Positions 1-7,200 of a stretch of 7,407 nt of DNA are shown here, piece after piece. This stretch comes from Opitutia bacterium (GTDB lineage: Bacteria; Verrucomicrobiota; Verrucomicrobiia; Opitutales; UBA953): contig JAJPZB010000020.1 of assembly GCA_021204635.1 (NCBI GenBank), forward strand, positions 1 through 7,407, read 5' to 3'. Both the position numbers and the translations under genes were made by a program. Under the pieces are notes generated by a model. The model was not told the DNA's origin, did not search any database, and saw nothing but the letters and a program-made list of their open reading frames with translations. Every line of letters starts with the position of its first letter. Position 1 is the first letter of the stretch.

Positions 1-2713
1 CGTCGGGTTGGCTGATGTAGCTCGTGCCGCTGCCGGAATATTTATACGTGCCCTTGCCTGATGTGACGGCGAATCCGCGATTGCCTGCCGCGCCTGCCGC
101 CTGCGCCTCGGTGATTTCGAGCATGCCGTCGTTGGAAATCTGCAAGGCGCCGTTGAACATGTTTGCGCCGAAATTCGAGTCCGTGCCCTGCGCGTAATTC
201 GCAATTTTCAGCGTGCTGTTTTCGCCGCTCACGGAGAGCGTCCCGCTCGCCTGCGACGTCGTGACGCCGGTCAAATCCACCGTGGCGCCGTTGCCGACAG
301 AGAGCGCGCCGGAAATCAAAAGCGCGCCCGAGATTTCGGAATCGCCGACAATGGCGAGCGAATCGCCGCTCTCAATCGTGACCGTGCCGTTGCTCGTCAA
401 TTTGCCGACGGTGGAATCGCCTTTGTCGCCGGCTTTGGAAATATCCAAGGTCGCGCCGCTCGCGACAGTGATTGTCGCCAAAGACGTGTCGGCGCCATCG
501 AGCATTAGCGTGCCTTCGTTGACGACAATCGCGCCCGCCTCGGTGGTGGGATCTTTATCGGCGGAATTGTAAATCGAGGTATCGACGAGGAAGAATGTGC
601 CCGCGCCGGTCTTTGTCAGCGTGTGTCCTCCGAGGTAAATGTCCGATTCGCCGTATTCTCTCGCGAGCATGCCGAAGCTGACGCCGCTTTCCGCGTTCAC
701 GGTGGAATCTGCTGTCACTGCGATGAGCGGCAACTGAATCACGGTCCTGCCGATGTCAGCCGACGAAGTCAGCGTGCCGCCGGCGAGGGTGACGCCAAAC
801 GTGGTCTCGTGTTTTCCGTTGACATCGAGCGTGCCGCCCGCGCCAACCTCGATAGTCGCGTCGGCGTTGGCGGAATAATTCCCTCTCTCGTCGCCACCGA
901 CGAGCATCAAATACGCCTCGCCTGCGCTTCCCGCCTTGACGGACAGCGTCCCCGTGTAATCCGCCATGCTGCTGACCTCCACGCGGAATGTTTGCCCGCC
1001 CTCCGCCGCGTCTGAGCCGACCACGGCGAGGTTGCCGGCGCCTGCGAGCGCGCCGATGGAAAGTTGCGCGCTGTTGTCGCCGCTGCCGGATGTCGTGATG
1101 TGCGACGAGATTGTCGCGTCGGCGGAAACGGTCGCCGTGCCGATCGAGAGCCCTGGCGCGTCGTAAATGCAGAGATTTGCGCCGTCGGCAGTAAATTCGA
1201 GCGAGGTCCACGAGCTTGCCGCATTGTTGTAGATGAGGGTGCCGCCGAGTTTGGTGTCGCCGAACGACAGCGTGATGTTGTCCGAGGCGGATGTTCCCAC
1301 TTGCAACACCGCGCCTGCGTCAACAATCAAAGTGTCGCCCGTGATTGTTGCACCGGTAGAATTGTCAAGCGCAAAATTTCCGCCGGCGACGGTCATGTCT
1401 CCGACCAAAATGGAATCCCCCGAATCGAAGTTCACGATTGACGCGGAATCCGTGGGGTTGCCCGCCGCGCCGAATATCACATTGTCTGCGGAGAGGAAGC
1501 GGCAATCCGCGCCGTATATCGGGCTTAACCAATTCACGTTTTTCGCGTTCCACACATCGCCGGAAGGGCCGTTCCATGTAACGGTGATTTTCCGCATGCT
1601 TTCGACCGAAATCGTGCCGGTGTCGCCGATTACCAAATTCACGAGGCGCTCGGGAGCCCCGTAATATGCGAAATTCGTCACGCCCAAGTCGCTCCACGAG
1701 CCGTTTTCATCGACGACGAGCGAGGCGCCTTCCTCCAGCGAAATCAGGGTGTATGAGGAGACGTCGCTCGAATATATCGAAGCGAGGTCGAAAACGGCTT
1801 TGTTGACGGTGGAATACTCGGATTCGCCCTTCATCAGCACGATCGAGCCCGAGTTGGAAATTGCGTCCGCGAGCACCACAGCGCCGCCCACCACAAGCGT
1901 TGAATCCGCCGAAACGGAGATGTTGCCAAAGCCGTAAATCGTGCCGGTGACCGTCGTCGTCCCCGTGTTGGTAATTTTGAGGGTGTCGGTCTTCGCGGTG
2001 GGATCATAGCCGGACAAATCGGAGCTGACCGCGTAATCGACGTCGCCGGTGAATTCCACTTCCTTTGCCCGCACCAAGGTGTTGCCGACGGTCAATGTCG
2101 TGCGCGTGTCAGCCGCTTCTTCGCTCGGCGAGTAGTTATATCTCAAATAGTAGCAGGAGGCGACTTCGCCGGTGCCGGAAACATTTGTCGTGGTTGCCGC
2201 CGCGCCACCGTCGCCGAAATTGAGGTAAGTGAAATTGTTTTCGCCGTAGGTCGATGTCACCGCCATGTTTCCCGAGTAATTGGAAAGGTCTCCGGAGAAA
2301 ACGTAGCGGAAAGAGACGTTTCCGGAAGCGCCTCCCGTCCAATCGCCAGTCCCCGAAATGTCTCCGGTAAACCTGTATTCGGTCAGAGTGTGGCCATTGG
2401 TTAAATTCCAGCCGTCGGGGCCGATGACAATGTTGCAATCGATGGTTATCAGCGAATAGTCGGGCCCGCCCAGCATGTATCCGCCCAAGCCACTGATGTA
2501 AACGGTGTCGTCGCTCGTGAAACCGGTGAACGGGAACATTGTCACGTATCCCGAGTATGGATCGTCCTGCGTTCCGGTGCCCGAAGCGCCTTCGATCACC
2601 TGCCCGACCGTGGCAAGTTCCGCCCCGTCTGCCCGCGCATTGCTGCATGGGACAATCGCCATCGCAGAAGCGGCGGCGAGAAGTGTTGTCAGAAAAACAT
2701 TTGATTTAGTCAT
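1..2713 (-). CDS. N-terminal 904 residues of a large secreted autotransporter-type beta-strand repeat protein (runs off left edge)
   Basis: Read on the minus strand from the ATG at 2713, I checked every codon and found no stop down to base 1, so the gene is open at the left edge. Residues 1-28 form a signal peptide: a short start with K3, a hydrophobic core at about 6-22, and a likely cut after A26-R27-A28. C23 follows a proline, which does not fit a lipobox. The mature part is rich in Gly, Ser, Thr, Ala and Asp, with very few Cys and many short alternating strands. Residues about 378-415 carry the W380/W388/W395 'WNGP..DVWNA..NW' module followed by 'DNVIFG'. Residues about 695-750 ('GGHTLTKTGAGTFF' then 'GTLML') resemble the autotransporter-associated beta-strand repeat (PF12951/TIGR02601). 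These families build beta-helical exported passengers. A C-terminal beta-barrel or sorting domain would lie beyond the edge and cannot be judged. The substrate or adhesion target is unknown. Export and beta-repeat class are well supported; the exact function is not. Confidence 0.88.
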   Translation of the reverse strand, partial: MTKSNVFLTTLLAAASAMAIVPCSNARADGAELATVGQVIEGASGTGTQDDPYSGYVTMFPFTGFTSDDTVYISGLGGYMLGGPDYSLITIDCNIVIGPDGWNLTNGHTLTEYRFTGDISGTGDWTGGASGNVSFRYVFSGDLSNYSGNMAVTSTYGENNFTYLNFGDGGAAATTTNVSGTGEVASCYYLRYNYSPSEEAADTRTTLTVGNTLVRAKEVEFTGDVDYAVSSDLSGYDPTAKTDTLKITNTGTTTVTGTIYGFGNISVSADSTLVVGGAVVLADAISNSGSIVLMKGESEYSTVNKAVFDLASIYSSDVSSYTLISLEEGASLVVDENGSWSDLGVTNFAYYGAPERLVNLVIGDTGTISVESMRKITVTWNGPSGDVWNAKNVNWLSPIYGADCRFLSADNVIFGAAGNPTDSASIVNFDSGDSILVGDMTVAGGNFALDNSTGATITGDTLIVDAGAVLQVGTSASDNITLSFGDTKLGGTLIYNNAASSWTSLEFTADGANLCIYDAPGLSIGTATVSADATISSHITTSGSGDNSAQLSIGALAGAGNLAVVGSDAAEGGQTFRVEVSSMADYTGTLSVKAGSAGEAYLMLVGGDERGNYSANADATIEVGAGGTLDVNGKHETTFGVTLAGGTLTSSADIGRTVIQLPLIAVTADSTVNAESGVSFGMLAREYGESDIYLGGHTLTKTGAGTFFLVDTSIYNSADKDPTTEAGAIVVNEGTLMLDGADTSLATITVASGATLDISKAGDKGDSTVGKLTSNGTVTIESGDSLAIVGDSEISGALLISGALSVGNGATVDLTGVTTSQASGTLSVSGENSTLKIANYAQGTDSNFGANMFNGALQISNDGMLEITEAQAAGAAGNRGFAVTSGKGTYKYSGSGTSYISQPD

Positions 2714-2720
2714 AGTCTTA

Positions 2721-2725
2721 TCCTT
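2721..2725 (-). promoter_or_regulatory. Ribosome binding site of the beta-repeat protein gene
   Basis: The minus strand reads AAGGA, then seven bases, then the ATG at 2713. This is a good Shine-Dalgarno match at normal spacing. It fixes the start and gives a proper signal peptide directly after it. The next in-frame Met (residue 18) lies inside the hydrophobic core and would destroy that signal. Confidence 0.75.
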
Positions 2726-2764
2726 GTGTAATTGGTTAAAACAAGTGTGATAATTGAGTGGGGC

Positions 2765-2792
2765 ATTTTACCCGAATTTCACAGTTCACCAA
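2765..2792 (-). promoter_or_regulatory. Candidate sigma70-type promoter for the beta-repeat protein gene
   Basis: On the minus strand TTGGTG (2792-2787) is followed after 16 bases by TAAAAT (2770-2765). This would start transcription near 2758 and leave a leader of roughly 45 bases before the ATG. The -10 is a good match and the -35 is fair. The surrounding DNA is clearly more AT-rich than the genes. It was found by eye only, and AT-rich DNA gives chance matches. Confidence 0.35.
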
Positions 2793-2842
2793 GACAAAAT
2801 TATTAAAAATTTCCGCGACAACCCCTAATTGTTGCGCAATCC

Positions 2843-2882
2843 TTTGTTGTAGCGGAGTTATCTATTGTTGCGGTGTTATTAT
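2843..2882. repeat. Imperfect tandem duplication of about 20 bp in the leader region
   Basis: Two adjacent units share TTGTTG, CGG and GTTAT in the same order: 2843-2863 and 2864-2882, the first having three extra bases (TAG). A further ATTGTTGCG lies just to the left at 2828-2836 and overlaps the 8-bp palindrome TTGCGCAA at 2832-2839. The block lies upstream of the candidate promoter of the minus-strand beta-repeat gene, so a regulatory role is possible. Nothing shows it directly. Confidence 0.45.
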
Positions 2883-2904
2883 AGTGGAATTATTTCGCCA
2901 CAGA

Positions 2905-2960
2905 GATGGTGGCGACGGGTTGGTGGTGGCGGCTTTGTGGTGGAGGGGTTGGTGGTGGCA
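2905..2960 (+). repeat. G-rich GGTTGGTGGTGG-type intergenic repeat block, left copy
   Basis: The plus strand carries GATGGTGG, then GGGTTGGTGGTGG (2917-2929), then TTTGTGGTGGAGG, then GGGGTTGGTGGTGG (2945-2958), with TT marks about 14-15 bases apart. The many GG pairs separated by one or two bases are of the kind that can form two-layer G-quadruplexes. The 18-mer GAGGGGTTGGTGGTGGCA at 2943-2960 recurs exactly at 7294-7311 beyond uvrA. The stretch GATGGTGG..GACGG.TTGGTGGTGGCG at 2905-2930 also aligns with 7235-7263. This marks a dispersed repeat type rather than chance low complexity. Both flanking genes are on the minus strand, so their transcripts would be C-rich here. Confidence 0.7.
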
Positions 2961-2976
2961 ACAAAGCCCCACCACC
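2922..2976. other. Long hairpin: 16-bp stem with one bulge and a G-rich 22-base loop
   Basis: Left arm 2922-2938 (GGTGGTGGCGGCTTTGT) pairs with right arm 2961-2976 (ACAAAGCCCCACCACC) over 16 base pairs if C2930 is bulged. The loop, 2939-2960, contains a third GGTGGTGG at 2951-2958. That copy can pair instead with 2969-2976 around a 10-base loop, so two structures compete. The hairpin sits 24 bases past the transporter's stop. No T tract follows on either strand, so a standard intrinsic terminator is not supported. Confidence 0.6.
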
Positions 2977-2978
2977 TT

Positions 2979-2996
2979 TGCGGCATAGTTGCCGCA
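2979..2996 (-). terminator. GC-rich 7-bp hairpin just after the transporter stop; possible terminator without a T tract
   Basis: TGCGGCA (2979-2985) and TGCCGCA (2990-2996) form a perfect 7-bp stem with a 4-base loop, starting four bases past the minus-strand TAA at 3002-3000. Its position fits a 3'-end hairpin for the transporter mRNA, where it could stop transcription or protect the end, together with the larger hairpin beyond it. The lack of a run of T makes the terminator call weak. Confidence 0.35.
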
Positions 2997-2999
2997 GAA

Positions 3000-4223
3000 T
3001 TACATTCCGCCAAAAATCTTTTTGCGAGAAACGGACCAGCCCACGGCGAGAACGGCGCAGACAAACGTGCTTATGCTGAGGCACGGCACCAAGCCGAATT
3101 TTTCGTTGACAGCGCCGAGCAAAAGCGTCCCGAACGGAAATGTTCCCGTGAACGCCATGGTGTAGAGGCTTATTACGCGCCCGCGATAGCGCTCGTCGAG
3201 ATTGAGCTGAATCAGCGTGTTTGACGAGGCGCCGACGAGGATGCTGCCGAAGCCCGCGGTGAAGAGCAGCGCGAAAAACAGCAAGAGAGGCGGCGTTGTC
3301 GCAATCAGCGCGAGCGAGGCGCCGACGATGATGTTTCCCAAAATCAAAAATCGCGGCAGGTATTTCGCGCGCTTCAAAAATGCGAGCATCATGGCGGCGA
3401 GAATCGCGCCCGCGCCGGTGATCGTGAGCATTTGCCCATAGAGCCCGGGCGTGCCCGCATAAACTTTGTCGGCAAACATCGGCAGGAGCACGGTGTAGCT
3501 GAGCGCGAACATGCTCAAAAGCGCAACGCCGCAGATGACGGCGCGCAAAATCGGCACCGAAAACGTGTATCGCGCGCCCTCGACAAAAGACTTGACAAGC
3601 CCCCTGCCCGCCTCCGGAGCGGCAACCGGCTGTGCGTCGAAGCGCATTGTCGAAATCAGGAAAATCGCCGGAATCATGAAAACCGCGTCAACTGCAAAGC
3701 AGCACGCCGCGCCGAAGAGCGCGTAGATTTCGCCGGCGATTGCGGGAGAAACGATGCGCGAGAAATTGAAGAGCGTGGAATTTAAGCCGATCGCCTGCGG
3801 GATTTGGCTCTTGTCTTCGACCAATTTTACGATGATGGATTGCCGCGTCGGAATTTCGATTGCGCCGACCAACCCGCGCAAAAAGCACAGCGTGAGCAGG
3901 ATCGCGACGTGCTCGCCGTCGAGGATTTGAAAAAGCATGAGCCCCGCCGCCGACAAACACGCGCCGCTCTGCACGGCGATCAGCAGTTTGTGGCGATTGA
4001 CGCGGTCGATCATCACGCCGGCGGCAGGCGTGACGACGAAGTGCGAAACTTGCCCGAGAAACATTGCGACGCCCGACATCGCCGTCGATTTTGTCAGCGT
4101 GTAAACGAGCCAGCCAATCGCGGTCTGGGTCATCCAGTTCCCGGTCAGCGAGATCGCGTATCCGGAATAAAACAATCTGTAATTCCGGGAACGAAACGGA
4201 GCCAATGCATCCGGAATTTTCAT
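3000..4223 (-). CDS. MFS_3 (EntS-like) major facilitator transporter, probable efflux pump
   Basis: This is a complete 407-residue inner-membrane protein, a normal length for the family, with about 10-12 hydrophobic spans. Family marks occur in the expected order: 'FRSRNYRLFYSGYAISLTG' at 10-28; the loop 2-3 motif A 'GVMIDRVNRHKLL' at 69-81 with D73 and R74; 'EIPTRQSIIVKLV' at 123-135; 'AIGLNSTLFNFSRIVSPA' at 144-161; and 'LDERYRGRVISLY' at 342-354 in the second half. This pattern is typical of PF05977, whose best-known member EntS exports enterobactin. Others are assigned as drug or metabolite exporters. The substrate cannot be read from sequence. The ATG at 4223 is chosen because an in-frame TAA lies five codons upstream and the family's N-terminal motif follows at once. 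No good Shine-Dalgarno is visible (GAGG is about 17 bases away). It is divergent from uvrA with a 91-bp gap. No siderophore or antibiotic genes are in view. Confidence 0.9.
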   Translation of the reverse strand: MKIPDALAPFRSRNYRLFYSGYAISLTGNWMTQTAIGWLVYTLTKSTAMSGVAMFLGQVSHFVVTPAAGVMIDRVNRHKLLIAVQSGACLSAAGLMLFQILDGEHVAILLTLCFLRGLVGAIEIPTRQSIIVKLVEDKSQIPQAIGLNSTLFNFSRIVSPAIAGEIYALFGAACCFAVDAVFMIPAIFLISTMRFDAQPVAAPEAGRGLVKSFVEGARYTFSVPILRAVICGVALLSMFALSYTVLLPMFADKVYAGTPGLYGQMLTITGAGAILAAMMLAFLKRAKYLPRFLILGNIIVGASLALIATTPPLLLFFALLFTAGFGSILVGASSNTLIQLNLDERYRGRVISLYTMAFTGTFPFGTLLLGAVNEKFGLVPCLSISTFVCAVLAVGWSVSRKKIFGGM

Positions 4224-4314
4224 TGCAAACGGTTTTTACGCCTCGGCTGGGCAAAACTGAAACCAAAAAATTCTCTCGCGGGCTCAAGCGCGCCGGCAAT
4301 ACGATTTCCGCGCG
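4224..4314. other. Divergent intergenic region between the transporter and uvrA
   Basis: These 91 bases must hold the start signals for both genes unless transcripts begin inside them. I see no convincing -35/-10 pair on either strand, no SOS-box-like palindrome that I would defend, and no Shine-Dalgarno close to either ATG. The middle has an A/T-rich run near 4255-4272. Confidence 0.5.
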
Positions 4315-7194
4315 ATGGACGAGAGCGATTGCATTCACGTAAAAGGCGCGCGGGAACACAATCTGAAGAACGTGGAGCTGAAAATTCCTCGGGGAAAACT
4401 CGTCGTGTTCACAGGCGTGTCGGGCTCGGGAAAATCGTCGCTCGCGTTCGACACGATTTACGCCGAGGGCGCGCGGCAATACTTGGAGAGCCTCTCGGCG
4501 AAAACACGCGCGAGCCTCGAGCAAATCCCGCGCCCCGACGTCGATTTCATCCACGGCCTCTCGCCCGTAATCGCGATAGAACAGCGGACCGCCGCAAACC
4601 CAAATCCGCGGACGACCGTAGCGGACGCCACGGAAATTTCCGACTACGCGCGCATTCTGTGGGCGCTCGCCGGAACGCAATTTTGCCCCGACGACGGCGG
4701 AAAAATCGCGCGGCGCTCGCTCGACGACTGCGTCGCGGAGGTGGAGAAACTGCCGGCGGGCACGAAGATTTTGGTCTGCGCGCCTGTCGCGGAAGTGGCG
4801 TTTCCCGAGCTCGAAGATGCCTTGGAAAACCTGAGGCGTCGCGGATTTCAGCGCGTGCGCCTCGCGGGAACGACATATGATTTGGACGACATTTTGCAGC
4901 CGAACGAGCTGAAAAACCTCAAGGGCATTTTCAAAAAATCGGCGCGACAAATAAGGCTTGACGTCGTAGTTGACAGGCTCGTTCTCTCGCCGGACGCCCG
5001 TTCGCGCCTCGCGGATTCGCTCGAGCTCGCATTTCGCGAGGGCAGGAACAAGGCGAGCGTCGTCGCGGGCGCGGCGGAAATCCCGCTGCGCGTGGAATTG
5101 TCGTGCTCCGTTTGCGGAAAAATTTACTCCGAGCTCGCGCCGAAAAACTTCTCGGCGTCGCACCCCGAGGGCGCCTGCCCGCGCTGCGGCGGCATCGGCA
5201 CGCTGCCACAATTTTTGCCGGAACTCGCAATTCCCGACGCGACAAAGCCCGTGAAAGACGCGATAAAACCTTGGAAATACGGCGCCAAGAGAATGATTAC
5301 GCAGCGCAATCGCTGGCTGAAACAACTCGCCGAGCAAGTGCCCTTTGACCTGAAAACGCCGTGGAAAAATTTGCCCGCAGAAACGCAAAACCTGATTTTG
5401 CACGGGAGCGGCGACAGGGAATTTCTCCTGAAAACGGGGCGCGCAAGAGCCGTGATGAGGCCGTTTGAAGGCGTTTTGGCTGATTTGCAAAAAACCGCGA
5501 CGACGACAAACAGCCTGCTTCTGCGCGCACGCCTCGCCGCATTTCAAAGCTCTGCCGAATGCCCGCATTGCCACGGCCTCCGCCTGAACAAACGCGCCCT
5601 CGCAGTGAAGCTCGCGGGGACGAGCATCGGGGAATTTTTGTCGTGGGACATTCCGCAAGCCCTCGAATTTGCGGAAAAATTGAAGGGCGTGCCAGCCGTC
5701 GCGCCGCTCGAAGACGCGCGCTCGGGTTTGGCGCGGCGCCTCGATTTTCTGCGGAAAACGGGGCTCTCATACCTCGCGCTTTGCCGCGCCTACGACACGC
5801 TTTCCGGCGGCGAATTGCAGCGCGTCCGCCTCGCCTCCCAACTCGGCCTCGGGCTCGTCGGCGTGACCTACGTTTTGGACGAGCCGAGCATCGGCCTCCA
5901 CCCCGCAGACCACGCGCGCCTGCTCGCGCAACTAAAGGATCTGCGCGATCGCGGCAACACGGTCCTCGTCGTAGAGCACGACGCCGCCACAATCCGCGAG
6001 GCGGACTTCGTGGTGGAAATTGGTCGCGGTGCGGGCACCCTCGGCGGCAATCTCATTTTCTCGGGCACGCTCGCGGAGTGCATGAAAAGCGAGAATTCCC
6101 GCACAGGCGAATATCTGCGCGAGCGCGAAAAAAGCTCGGCGGAAAAGCCTGCGGAGCCCGTGGAAATTTCCCCAAAAAATTGCGCCCGCAACAAGGGCGA
6201 TTCCGCCACCACAAAGGCGCCGCTGAAAATTTTTGGCGCGCGGGAAAACAATCTGCGGGGCATCGATGTCGCGTTTCCGCGAGGCAGGCTGACGGTGGTC
6301 TGTGGCGTGTCGGGCTCGGGGAAATCCACCTTGGTGAACGACATTCTCGGCAACGCGGCGGCGCGAAAAATCAATCGCGCAAAGTGCATCCCTGGCAGGC
6401 ATGGCGGAATCGAGGGGCTTGAAAATTTCGCCGGCTTCGTTCGCATAGACCAATCGCCGATCGGCCGTTCCCCGCGCTCGAATCCCGCGACATTCTCCGG
6501 AATTTTTGACCACCTGCGAAAGCTCTTTGCCGCCGCGCCACTGTCGAAAATGCGCGGATACGATTCAGGCAGATTCTCGTTCAACAAACGCGGCGGGCGC
6601 TGCGAAAAATGCAAGGGCGACGGGCAGATTGCGCTTGACATGCAGTTTCTCGGCGAAACGTGGACGGAATGCCCGAGTTGCCACGGCGCACGCTACAACC
6701 GCGAGACGCTCGAAGTGATGTTCAAGGGGAAAAATATTTCCGAAATTCTCGGGCAAACGATCGAGGAAGCAGAATTTTTCTTCCGCAACCAACCCAATAT
6801 CCATCGCATTTTGCAAACGCTTTGCGCCGTCGGGCTCGGGTATCTCAAGCTCGGGCAATCCGCGCAAACGCTCTCCGGCGGCGAGGCGCAACGCCTAAAG
6901 CTCTCGCTTGAATTGGCAAAACAAAAATCCGGAGAGACACTTTATTTGCTTGACGAACCCACGACAGGCCTCCACTGGGACGACATAAAAAAGCTGATGG
7001 ACGTGCTCTTCAAACTGCGCGACGCCGGCAACACAATCATCGTAATCGAGCACAACAGCGATGTCGTGCGCGCAGCAGATTGGCTGGTAGAACTCGGCCC
7101 CGGCGGCGGGCGGGACGGTGGCAACCTCATATTCTCCGGCACACCACAAACCCTGAAAGCCCAAGCCAACACCCCAACCGCAAGATTCCTCTGA
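4315..7194 (+). CDS. uvrA: UvrA, damage-sensing ATPase of the UvrABC excision nuclease
   Basis: UvrA dimers find distorted DNA in the cytoplasm and load UvrB, which starts nucleotide excision repair. The 959 residues are near the 940 of E. coli UvrA. First cassette: Walker A GVSGSGKS 34-41, a UvrB-binding region at about 118-255, zinc ligands C264, C267, C288 and C291, a DNA-facing insertion at about 295-410, the CPHC pair C416/C419, signature LSGGE 496-500, Walker B D522-E523 and H555. Second cassette: Walker A GVSGSGKS 664-671, RIDQSPIGRSPRSNP, zinc module C763/C766/C786/C789 (CX2C-X19-CX2C), LSGGE 853-857, D880-E881 and H913. All key residues are present, so the protein should be active. 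The UvrB-binding region argues against the shorter UvrA2 type. One oddity is 'EQRTAANPNPRTTVADATE' (89-107), which is one residue longer than, and different from, the usual 'EQKSTSHNPRSTVGTVTE'. The start is the only usual one: an in-frame TGA lies at 4258 and no ATG, GTG or TTG comes between. No clear ribosome binding site is seen. It could be one of two uvrA paralogues in the genome. Confidence 0.96.
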   Translation: MDESDCIHVKGAREHNLKNVELKIPRGKLVVFTGVSGSGKSSLAFDTIYAEGARQYLESLSAKTRASLEQIPRPDVDFIHGLSPVIAIEQRTAANPNPRTTVADATEISDYARILWALAGTQFCPDDGGKIARRSLDDCVAEVEKLPAGTKILVCAPVAEVAFPELEDALENLRRRGFQRVRLAGTTYDLDDILQPNELKNLKGIFKKSARQIRLDVVVDRLVLSPDARSRLADSLELAFREGRNKASVVAGAAEIPLRVELSCSVCGKIYSELAPKNFSASHPEGACPRCGGIGTLPQFLPELAIPDATKPVKDAIKPWKYGAKRMITQRNRWLKQLAEQVPFDLKTPWKNLPAETQNLILHGSGDREFLLKTGRARAVMRPFEGVLADLQKTATTTNSLLLRARLAAFQSSAECPHCHGLRLNKRALAVKLAGTSIGEFLSWDIPQALEFAEKLKGVPAVAPLEDARSGLARRLDFLRKTGLSYLALCRAYDTLSGGELQRVRLASQLGLGLVGVTYVLDEPSIGLHPADHARLLAQLKDLRDRGNTVLVVEHDAATIREADFVVEIGRGAGTLGGNLIFSGTLAECMKSENSRTGEYLREREKSSAEKPAEPVEISPKNCARNKGDSATTKAPLKIFGARENNLRGIDVAFPRGRLTVVCGVSGSGKSTLVNDILGNAAARKINRAKCIPGRHGGIEGLENFAGFVRIDQSPIGRSPRSNPATFSGIFDHLRKLFAAAPLSKMRGYDSGRFSFNKRGGRCEKCKGDGQIALDMQFLGETWTECPSCHGARYNRETLEVMFKGKNISEILGQTIEEAEFFFRNQPNIHRILQTLCAVGLGYLKLGQSAQTLSGGEAQRLKLSLELAKQKSGETLYLLDEPTTGLHWDDIKKLMDVLFKLRDAGNTIIVIEHNSDVVRAADWLVELGPGGGRDGGNLIFSGTPQTLKAQANTPTARFL

Positions 7195-7200
7195 TTCCCC

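Noticed and set aside
2642..2647. A possible lipoprotein cysteine (C23) in the beta-repeat protein
   Set aside because: The residue before it is proline, which lipoboxes do not allow, and a better signal peptidase I site (ARA) follows at residue 28.
2758..2988. A small plus-strand frame giving a Trp/Gly/Val-rich peptide
   Set aside because: It simply translates the G-rich repeat and the AT-rich promoter region. It has no ribosome binding site and lies on the promoter of the opposite gene.
3804..4880. A 358-codon plus-strand open frame crossing the divergent region
   Set aside because: It overlaps the transporter antisense and uvrA in another frame, and its product is low-complexity Arg-rich sequence without recognisable motifs.
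3688..5658. A 656-codon open frame on the minus strand across most of the transporter start and the first half of uvrA
   Set aside because: It is antisense to uvrA and out of frame with the transporter. Its product is Arg/Ala-rich with no family features, as expected from GC-rich codon use on the other strand, whereas both overlapped genes are clear.
5559..6422. A 287-codon plus-strand frame inside uvrA
   Set aside because: It is a frame-shifted reading of uvrA, whose own frame is continuous with all motifs in order. The Arg/Pro/Ala-rich product is typical of a shadow.
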